Shown here piece after piece: positions 7,587 to 12,512 of a DNA stretch of 12,512 nucleotides. The stretch comes from an uncultured Balneolaceae bacterium. GTDB taxonomy: Bacteria > Bacteroidota > Rhodothermia > Balneolales > Balneolaceae. Position 1 is the stretch's first letter. The number at the start of each line of letters is the position of its first letter. Made by a program: the position numbers and the translations under genes. The DNA lies in assembly GCA_937982515.1 (NCBI GenBank), contig CALJMB010000018.1:1-12512 (forward strand), in the 5' to 3' direction. Under the pieces are notes generated by a model, which saw only the letters and a list, made by a program, of their open reading frames with translations, had not been told where the DNA came from and did not search any database.

Positions 7587-9002
7587 ATGCAGTCTTTATT
7601 TTTTTCCATAATAAAAGGGAAGCTTTTTCAGGTAATATTGTTGGCGGCTACATGTAGCCTGGCCATAGTTGCCTGTGATCCGGCCTCCGCTGGTGACGCT
7701 GATGTAATAGCATTTGTCGATGTCAGCGTAATTCCTATGAATTCGGATAGTGAAGAGATACTTGAAGGCCAAACGGTACTCGTAGAAAACGGGAGAATTA
7801 CGGCTGTTGGTCCTGCAGAACAAGTGGAGATACCCGATGGAGCAACCCGTATTGAGGGCAACGGCCGCTATCTGATGCCCGGATTGGCCGAGATGCACGG
7901 CCATATACCGGGCCCGGATAATACTCAGTATGTGGAAGATATTCTTTTTCTCTATGTGGCGGGCGGAGTAACCACTGTGCGAGGCATGGCCGGACACCCG
8001 TATCACCTGGAGCTGCGGGAACGCATAGCACAGGGTGAACTCCTGGCGCCCACTGTTTACACCGCCAGCCCCTGGCTAAGCGCTGACGACGCACCCACCC
8101 CGGAGGATGCCGACCGCCTGGTTCGCGAATATAAAGAAATGGGGTATGACCTGTTAAAGATCGGCAGCATCTCCCGTGAGAGCTACGATCAGATGGCCCA
8201 GACAGCCAACGAAGTGGGAATCCCATTTGCGGGACATATCCCCTCGGAAGTAAGCCTTGAACGGGCACTGGAAGCAGGACAGGCGTCAATTGATCATTAT
8301 GACCGATATGTGGAATTCCTTGTTCCCGAGAGTGCAAACACTGAAGGGAGAAGCAGCGGTTTTTTCGGGAGTGGGTTGGTTGATTTAGCCGATACCGGGC
8401 GGATTGATGAGGCCGTAGACCGAACCCTGCAGGCCGGTACCTGGAATGTGCCAACGCTGAGCCTGGTTGAGCATCTGGCCTCGCCAGAAGCGCCCGAAGA
8501 GATGATTCAACGGCCGGAAATGCAGTATATGCCGCAGGGAGTATTAGATGGATGGGTGAATGCCAAAAAGAACTTTCAGGCCCGGGATGATTTTCAGCCA
8601 CCGGCAGCCCAACGGCTGGTAGAGATACGGCGGCAGCTGACCAAAGCCCTGCACGATGCAGGCGCTCCGATAGCATTGGGATCGGATGCCCCCCAGTTTT
8701 TCAATGTACCCGGTTTTTCCATTCATCATGAGATGGAGATGATGGTTGCCGCCGGGCTCACACCCTATGAAGTGCTGGTGACGGGAACCCGGAATCCCGC
8801 TGTTTATTTCGATGCATCCGGAGAGTTTGGCACCGTTGAGGAGGGCAGTCGCGCTGATCTGATTCTGCTGGAGGCCAATCCGCTGGAGGATATCGGAAAT
8901 GCTCAGCAGCGTGCGGGAGTCATGGTACGCGGGCGATGGCTGCCCGAGAGTGAAATCCAGCAGCGCCTGAAAGAAATAGCCGCTTCGTACGCCGAAGAAT
9001 AG
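7587..9002 (+). CDS. Exported lipoprotein of the amidohydrolase (imidazolonepropionase-like) superfamily
   Basis: 471-aa metal-dependent hydrolase with a lipoprotein signal. Hydrophobic LFQVILLAATCSLAIVA leads to a lipobox IVAC with Cys30, so the protein is probably lipid-anchored in the envelope. Expected superfamily residues are visible: beta-sandwich start VLVENGRITAVGP (65-76), YLMPGLAEMHGH with metal ligands His104 and His106 (95-106), Lys191 in LLKIGS (possible carboxylated bridging lysine), His217 in AGHIPS, His237 in IDHYDRY, and Asp367 in ALGSDAP. The C-terminus returns to the sandwich fold with GTVEEGSRADLILLEANPL (415-433). Relatives include imidazolonepropionases, prolidase-like dipeptidases and many of unknown substrate; the substrate here cannot be assigned. 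Start set by the strong ribosome binding site at 7575. It stands alone, flanked by related inverted repeats, and is convergent with the ABC-F gene. Confidence 0.9.
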   Translation: MQSLFFSIIKGKLFQVILLAATCSLAIVACDPASAGDADVIAFVDVSVIPMNSDSEEILEGQTVLVENGRITAVGPAEQVEIPDGATRIEGNGRYLMPGLAEMHGHIPGPDNTQYVEDILFLYVAGGVTTVRGMAGHPYHLELRERIAQGELLAPTVYTASPWLSADDAPTPEDADRLVREYKEMGYDLLKIGSISRESYDQMAQTANEVGIPFAGHIPSEVSLERALEAGQASIDHYDRYVEFLVPESANTEGRSSGFFGSGLVDLADTGRIDEAVDRTLQAGTWNVPTLSLVEHLASPEAPEEMIQRPEMQYMPQGVLDGWVNAKKNFQARDDFQPPAAQRLVEIRRQLTKALHDAGAPIALGSDAPQFFNVPGFSIHHEMEMMVAAGLTPYEVLVTGTRNPAVYFDASGEFGTVEEGSRADLILLEANPLEDIGNAQQRAGVMVRGRWLPESEIQQRLKEIAASYAEE

Positions 9003-9087
9003 AACACGGATAAGCATAGATCGGGCGGATGTTCGCAGATATTATATTGTCTGCGAACATCCGCCCGATCGGCTTCATCTGCGTTCC
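9002..9087. repeat. Inverted-repeat element, copy 2, between convergent genes
   Basis: Inner arms 9019-9039 and 9050-9070 are a perfect 21-bp inverted repeat around a 10-nt AT-rich loop. Outer flanks (gaacacggataagc and its degraded partner ending gcgttcc) extend the element. It begins at the amidohydrolase stop codon and ends 8 bp before the ABC-F stop (9096-9098). It therefore fills the whole convergent gap and is a good candidate for a bidirectional transcription barrier, though it lacks a T-tract. The right arm is shared with the element at 7413-7487. Confidence 0.85.
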
Positions 9088-9095
9088 ATTCACCC

Positions 9096-10991
9096 TCACG
9101 CACGTTCGGCGAGTTCGAACCAGCGGGAGGTACGCTCTTCAATCTCCTCAAGAAGCTCTCCATAGCGGACAGATTTCTCCTGCAGCTCTTCATGACTGAG
9201 ACTGCCGCTGCTGATCCGGGCTTCCAGCTCCTCTTTTTCTTCTTCGAGCAGGGCGATCTCTTCTTCCAGCCGGTTATACTCTTTCCGCTCCTTATAACTC
9301 AGACCCTTATCTTTGGATGAAACAGCAGGCCGCTTTTTAGCCGATGGCTTGGCAGTGGTGACATCCCTTACCTCCCTTCTTTGTTCCATCTCGCGCTCGC
9401 GCCGCTGCCGGCGGTACTCTTCGTAGGTGCCGATATGATCGCGGATTTTACCGTCGCCTTCAAATACCAGATAGTGCTCTACAAGCTTATCCATAAAAAA
9501 GCGGTCGTGCGAGACAAGAATCAGGCATCCGCCAAAACCCAGGAGAAACTCTTCCAGTTTATTAAGAGTAAGTAGATCCAGGTCATTGGTGGGCTCATCC
9601 AGAATAAGGAAATTGGGTTTTTGGATGAGCACCATCATCAATCCCAGTCGCCGCTTTTCTCCTCCGCTTAACTTATTTACGTAGGTATACTGCATTTCAG
9701 GAGTGAACATAAAGTGCTCCAGAAACTGAGAGGCCGAGATCTTGTTGCCGTTGGATAATTCGATAACTTTTGCCACATCTTCAATCACGTCGATGACCCG
9801 CTGGTCTTCGTCAAAATCAAGTCCTTCCTGCTTATAATGGCCAAAGACAATAGTCTCTCCGGTACGAACTTTACCCGAATCGGGCGCTTCTTCTCCGGTG
9901 AGGATTCGTAGAAAGGTACTCTTACCCGCTCCATTCTTACCGATAATGCCGATACGCTCTCCCTTGTCAAAATCATAAAAGAAGCTGTCCAGGATAATCT
10001 GGTCGCCATAGCTCTTGGAGACGTTAATAAGCTCCAGAATTTTTCCGCCCAGACGGTGCATCTCCATTTCCAGGCGGAGTTCCGGGTTTTTACTTCCGGC
10101 GTCTGCCTTTTCTTTGGTCTCGTAAAAAGCATCGATACGCGATTTTGACTTGGAGGTCCGCGCCTTAGGCGAGCGCCTCATCCATTCCAGCTCTTTTTTA
10201 AACAGCTGATTGGCTTTGTGTATCTCTTTACGTTCTATTTCCCGTCGTTCGGCCCGTTTCTGCAGAAAGTACTGATAATTGCCATTATGATGGTACAGGT
10301 TGCCGCCATCCAGCTCCAGAATGTGATCGCATACCCTCTCCAGGAAATAACGGTCGTGCGTAACCATCATCAGGGTTACGTTACTTTTTATCAGGTATTC
10401 TTCCAGCCACTCCACCATATCCACATCCAGATGGTTAGTGGGTTCGTCAAGGATCAGCAGGTCGGGATCATCCAGCAGCACAAAAGCCAGATCTACCCGC
10501 TTCTGCTCACCCCCGGAAAGGGTAGCGATGGACTGATCCAGATCGTGAATGTTCAACTTGCCCAGGATCTGCTCCATACGCTGCTCGTAATCCCAGGCAT
10601 TGGCGGCGTCCATGGCTGCTACAGCTTCCTGGAAGGCTTGCTGTGTTTCTTCGTTATAATTTTCAGCCTGTTGTTTTGCCGCCTTTTCATAATTTTGTAT
10701 GAGTTGTACCATCCGGTTATCGCCCTGGGAGATAAATGAACGGATAGTCATGCTTTCATTCAGCTGTGGTTCTTGTTCCAGAAACCCGACACGGATATTA
10801 TTCTGGATCATCACTTTGCCTTCGTCCGGTACTTCCTTACCGGCCAGGATTTTCAGCAGGGTAGACTTTCCGGTGCCGTTCTCTGCAACCAACGCCGTTT
10901 TATCGCCTTTGGAGATCCCGAATGTAAGCCCTTCAAAAAGAACTTTAACACCGTAGTTCTTAGAAAGGTTTTCGGCAGAAAGATAGGTCAT
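9096..10991 (-). CDS. uup: Uup-like ABC-F ATPase
   Basis: 631-aa soluble protein with two ABC ATPase domains and no membrane segments: the ABC-F family, which acts on ribosomes (Uup is linked to translation and assembly quality and to tandem-repeat stability). Domain 1: Walker A AENGTGKST (36-44, Ala in place of the first Gly), signature LSGGEQKR (158-165), Walker B LLILDEPTNHLD (178-189). Inter-domain linker with ELEWMRRSPKARTSKSKSR (267-285), the hallmark of Uup relatives. Domain 2: Walker A GKNGAGKST (351-359), LSGGEKRRLG (441-450), FLILDEPTNDLD (461-472). The C-terminus (about 560-631) is a charged coiled coil, as in Uup's DNA-binding tail. Start chosen at MTYLSAENLSKNYG; an upstream in-frame ATG at 11105 would add 38 residues read through an inverted repeat and is unlikely. 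The initiation region lacks a clear ribosome binding site. Confidence 0.93.
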   Translation of the reverse strand: MTYLSAENLSKNYGVKVLFEGLTFGISKGDKTALVAENGTGKSTLLKILAGKEVPDEGKVMIQNNIRVGFLEQEPQLNESMTIRSFISQGDNRMVQLIQNYEKAAKQQAENYNEETQQAFQEAVAAMDAANAWDYEQRMEQILGKLNIHDLDQSIATLSGGEQKRVDLAFVLLDDPDLLILDEPTNHLDVDMVEWLEEYLIKSNVTLMMVTHDRYFLERVCDHILELDGGNLYHHNGNYQYFLQKRAERREIERKEIHKANQLFKKELEWMRRSPKARTSKSKSRIDAFYETKEKADAGSKNPELRLEMEMHRLGGKILELINVSKSYGDQIILDSFFYDFDKGERIGIIGKNGAGKSTFLRILTGEEAPDSGKVRTGETIVFGHYKQEGLDFDEDQRVIDVIEDVAKVIELSNGNKISASQFLEHFMFTPEMQYTYVNKLSGGEKRRLGLMMVLIQKPNFLILDEPTNDLDLLTLNKLEEFLLGFGGCLILVSHDRFFMDKLVEHYLVFEGDGKIRDHIGTYEEYRRQRREREMEQRREVRDVTTAKPSAKKRPAVSSKDKGLSYKERKEYNRLEEEIALLEEEKEELEARISSGSLSHEELQEKSVRYGELLEEIEERTSRWFELAERA

Positions 10992-11048
10992 AAATGAGTG
11001 TGAGTATTTGCTGGTGTTGTTATCGGTTAATTGGTATAGTACATGGAG

Positions 11049-11152
11049 AGGCCACGAAAGCACGAATGAGGTATAAGGTATAAGGGGAGGCCCATGCTTT
11101 CCCATGTACCTTATACCCTATACCTCGTGGCGTGTTCGTGTCTTAGTGGCCT
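11049..11152. repeat. 104-bp inverted-repeat extragenic element upstream of uup
   Basis: Two-block inverted repeat. aggccacgaaagcacgaa (11049-11066) matches the inverse of 11135-11152 with three mismatches, and gaggtataaggtataagg (11068-11085) matches the inverse of 11109-11126 with one mismatch. The right side carries about 7 extra bases between the blocks. The central part includes aggcccatgctttcccatg. The ggccac-aagacacgaa style of outer arm recurs in extragenic repeats of many environmental bacteria (from memory). The left half contains the discarded upstream ATG of the ABC-F frame. Confidence 0.75.
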
Positions 11153-11342
11153 GCCTTTACTAAACCAATTTAATGGTAGCTATACTAGTTAATTCCTATC
11201 TGTAAGAAGGCAGACCGCCTGCATAAAAATAACCAACAAAGTACAACTTATAAATGAGATAAGCTGATTATGTGTTGTGTGTTCAAGCTATTCTATAAAC
11301 CAGTCTTGCACCCCTTCCGAGACACCCCTTTACTAAGCAGGG

Positions 11343-11360
11343 CTGTTAAGTTCTTAACAG
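11343..11360. promoter_or_regulatory. 18-bp perfect palindrome, candidate operator A
   Basis: ctgttaag-tt-cttaacag: 8-bp arms around a 2-nt centre, the size and symmetry of a dimeric regulator's site. It shares the frame CTGTTNNNTTNNNAACAG with the palindrome at 11460-11477. No regulator is identified. Confidence 0.4.
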
Positions 11361-11404
11361 ACAATATATAAACTGATTATGAGAAAACGTCTTTTCAGCC
11401 GGAG

Positions 11405-11433
11405 TGTGGACAACTTACGACAATTGTGGAAAA
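11405..11433 (-). promoter_or_regulatory. Two DnaA-box-like 9-mers
   Basis: tgtggacaa (11405-11413) and tgtggaaaa (11425-11433) each differ by one base from the reverse complement of the DnaA box consensus TTATCCACA. They lie in the same orientation exactly 20 bp apart. This could be chance; no dense cluster of boxes that would mark an origin is visible. Confidence 0.25.
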
Positions 11434-11459
11434 GTAACTGTTGACAATGAATGCCCCAT

Positions 11460-11477
11460 CTGTTTTCTTGAAAACAG
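11460..11477. promoter_or_regulatory. 18-bp perfect palindrome, candidate operator B or 5' stem-loop
   Basis: ctgttttc-tt-gaaaacag: 8-bp arms, 2-nt centre. It ends 2-3 bases before P1 of the cobalamin riboswitch, so it either overlaps the transcription start as an operator or forms a hairpin at the 5' end of the leader RNA. It has the same outer CTGTT...AACAG as the palindrome at 11343-11360. Confidence 0.4.
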
Positions 11478-11479
11478 AT

Positions 11480-11698
11480 TTAAAGGTGTTCTCCAGCTCC
11501 GCTCTGAGGTTCATGCGGAGCTGGTGGATGAAAAGGGAATCCGGTGGCTCGTCCTCCACAGCCTTTGTGGAGCGGGGAATCCGGAACTGTACCCGCAACT
11601 GTAATCCGGTATATGTTTTGATGTAACCACTGTCTCAGCCCCAAAAGAGATGGGAAGGTTCAGAACACGCACCGGTAAGTCAGGAGACCTGCCTTTAA
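11480..11698 (+). promoter_or_regulatory. Cobalamin (B12) riboswitch controlling metE
   Basis: Leader RNA aptamer binding a cobalamin. Hallmarks seen in order: P1 5' strand ttaaagg (11480-11486); a variable hairpin with a perfect 10-bp stem ccagctccgc/gcggagctgg (11493-11502, 11515-11524); aaaagggaatccggtg (11531-11546); a second hairpin ctccaca...tgtggag (about 11554-11572); the strongly conserved core cccgcaactgtaa (11592-11604) preceded by gaatccgg; ccactg (11628-11633); gggaagg (11652-11658); and the B12-box end aagtcaggagacctgcc (11677-11693), which closes P1 with cctttaa (11692-11698). All expected pieces of the RF00174-type aptamer are present, so it should be functional. Control of B12-independent methionine synthase by this riboswitch is a known arrangement: B12 represses metE so that B12-dependent MetH can take over. 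Confidence 0.95.
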
Positions 11699-11733
11699 GT
11701 CAAGTAAACGAGGCCTTCGGGAGTTAAGGTGTT

Positions 11734-11815
11734 GTTGAAAGGCAGATTAGAGGTTCTTCGGCTGTGATTTCCTGCACTCATTCTTCACATTATTCTGCCT
11801 TCCTCAACGTTTTTA
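11734..11815 (+). terminator. Riboswitch-controlled intrinsic terminator with antiterminator
   Basis: gttga+aaggcaga (11734-11746) pairs with tctgcctt+tcaac (11794-11808, two bulged C's), followed by a T-tract at 11810-11814. The bases aaaggcag (11738-11745) are also perfectly complementary over 8 bp to ctgccttt (11689-11696), the 3' end of the aptamer and P1. Model: without ligand the aptamer tail pairs with aaaggcag and blocks the terminator; with B12 bound, P1 forms and the terminator folds. The terminator loop is long (47 nt). Confidence 0.75.
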
Positions 11816-11862
11816 GTATTCCCGCTCACCTCACAATCATAAGCTAAAGCGAGGAAACCATC

Positions 11863-12512
11863 ATGCTTACCCATAATCTTGGATATCCGCGGATAGGTAT
11901 CAACAGAGATTTAAAGAAAGTTGTAGAACTATACTGGAAGGGAGACATTGACAAATCAAAACTGGTCGAATCGGCCTCTGCACTCAGAGTGATGCACTGG
12001 ACCAAACAAAAAAAGGCCGGGATAGACTTGGTGCCTTCTAATGATTTCTCCCTGTATGACCAGGTGCTGGATATGACAATGCTGGTGGGAGCCATTCCGG
12101 ATCGTTACATGAAATTGTTTCGGCAGGAAGATGATAAAGTACATAGCTATCCCATTGATACCTATTTTGCCATGGCAAGAGGATTACAGGATAAGGAGCA
12201 TGATATTCCGGCCATGGAGATGACCAAGTGGTTTAATACCAATTACCATTACATTGTCCCGGAGTTTTTGCCCGGCCAGACATTCCAGTGCCTGTCCTCA
12301 AAAATTTTTGAGGAATATGAAGAAGCAAAGTCAGTAGGAGTGATCACTAAACCGGTTCTGATTGGTCCTGTTAGCTTTTTACTTCTTGGAAAGGAGAAGG
12401 GGGCATCCGAAGACTTTCATCGCCTGGATCTGTTAGATGAGTTGCTCCCGGTCTATCAGGATATTCTGCATAAACTTGACAACATGGGCGTGGAGTGGGT
12501 ACAGATTGAAGA
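11863..12512 (+). CDS. metE: B12-independent methionine synthase, N-terminal part (runs off the window)
   Basis: 216 codons of MetE, cut by the window end. MetE moves a methyl group from 5-methyltetrahydropteroyltri-glutamate to homocysteine, making methionine in the cytoplasm without cobalamin. Seen: N-terminal LGYPRIGINRDLKK, LRVMHWTKQKKAGIDLVPSNDFSLYDQVLD (41-70), EMTKWFNTNYHYIVPEF (about 118-134), KPVLIGPVSFLLLGK (about 164-178) and MGVEWVQIEE at the edge. These match the MetE N-terminal domain almost motif for motif. Start at ATG 11863 with gagg (11851-11854) 8 nt upstream. The zinc-binding catalytic domain lies beyond the window. The riboswitch and terminator in the leader indicate repression by B12 and imply that a B12-dependent MetH exists elsewhere in the genome. 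Confidence 0.96.
   Translation, partial: MLTHNLGYPRIGINRDLKKVVELYWKGDIDKSKLVESASALRVMHWTKQKKAGIDLVPSNDFSLYDQVLDMTMLVGAIPDRYMKLFRQEDDKVHSYPIDTYFAMARGLQDKEHDIPAMEMTKWFNTNYHYIVPEFLPGQTFQCLSSKIFEEYEEAKSVGVITKPVLIGPVSFLLLGKEKGASEDFHRLDLLDELLPVYQDILHKLDNMGVEWVQIE

Larger units (their letters stand above)
10992..11478. other. Divergent intergenic region between uup and the metE riboswitch
   Basis: Almost 490 bases without a supported gene. It should hold the promoters of both the ABC-F gene (-) and the metE leader (+). Contents: the 104-bp inverted repeat at 11049-11152; an AT-rich stretch without visible structure (about 11160-11330); an 18-bp palindrome at 11343-11360; AT-rich acaatatataaactgattat (11361-11380); two DnaA-box-like 9-mers (11405-11413, 11425-11433); a TTGACA hexamer at 11441-11446 lacking a convincing -10 partner; and a second 18-bp palindrome (11460-11477) abutting the riboswitch. 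Confidence 0.6.

Noticed and set aside
7798..8676. 292-codon - strand open frame opposite the amidohydrolase
   Set aside because: Antisense to a gene with full motif support; the translation is rich in Arg/Pro/Ser without any recognisable domain.
10218..10739. 173-codon + strand open frame opposite the ABC-F gene
   Set aside because: Shadow of the conserved ABC domain on the other strand; the hydrophobic look comes from the complementary codons.
10992..11105. 38-residue N-terminal extension of the ABC-F protein from an ATG at 11105
   Set aside because: The extra residues are read through an inverted-repeat element and precede the usual family N-terminus MTYLSAENLSKNYG.
11441..11469. TTGACA hexamer as a sigma70 -35 box for metE
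   Set aside because: No acceptable -10 hexamer at 16-18 bp, and Bacteroidota-like promoters use different boxes; left unassigned.
11404..11626. Overlapping short open frames on both strands in the metE leader
   Set aside because: They lie within the riboswitch, whose conserved bases are explained by RNA structure.
1..12512. CRISPR arrays, tRNA/rRNA genes, transposases, toxin-antitoxin or phage-defence genes
   Set aside because: Looked for on both strands; no regular repeat-spacer pattern, cloverleaf-type gene, transposase or defence motif was recognised.

Overview
The window reads as chromosomal DNA from a free-living Gram-negative bacterium. The best guess is the Balneolota/Bacteroidota side of the tree. 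This is an inference from three things: most genes have weak or absent Shine-Dalgarno signals, the Uup-like ABC-F linker looks Bacteroidota-like (WMRRSPKARTSKSKSR), and the intergenic gaps hold many palindromic and degenerate short repeats. A Wzc-type tyrosine kinase and a lipoprotein signal support a Gram-negative envelope. Assignment below phylum is not supportable from sequence alone.

Left half (about 1-7360): a loosely packed surface-polysaccharide region, entirely on the + strand. In order it holds an undecaprenyl-phosphate sugar-1-phosphate transferase (initiating enzyme), a WbpA-type UDP-GlcNAc 6-dehydrogenase, an RfbA glucose-1-phosphate thymidylyltransferase, a Wzc-type co-polymerase/BY-kinase and a small secreted SLBB-domain protein. 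Together they cover precursor supply (UDP-GlcNAcA, dTDP-glucose), priming of the lipid carrier, and chain-length and export control. No flippase, polymerase, outer-membrane channel, elongating glycosyltransferase or rfbBCD lies in the window. The gaps are long (about 125-350 bp) and filled with palindromes and short repeats, so this is not a tight operon.

Middle (about 7361-11152): an exported lipoprotein of the metal-dependent amidohydrolase superfamily (+ strand) converges on a Uup-like ABC-F ATPase (- strand). Each side of the amidohydrolase carries a copy of a related inverted-repeat element. The one between the convergent stops has a perfect 21-bp stem and could end transcription both ways. 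A different 104-bp inverted repeat lies upstream of the ABC-F gene.

Right end (about 11153-12512): a complete cobalamin riboswitch, then a stem-loop terminator with a visible antiterminator alternative, control metE (B12-independent methionine synthase), which runs off the window end. When B12 is plentiful, metE should be shut off by premature termination. Upstream are two similar 18-bp palindromes and two DnaA-box-like 9-mers of unknown role.

I found no clear evidence of a wholly new system. The most useful leads are the paired palindromes before the riboswitch, the SLBB-only protein beside the BY-kinase, and the structured 6.46-6.67 kb spacer.
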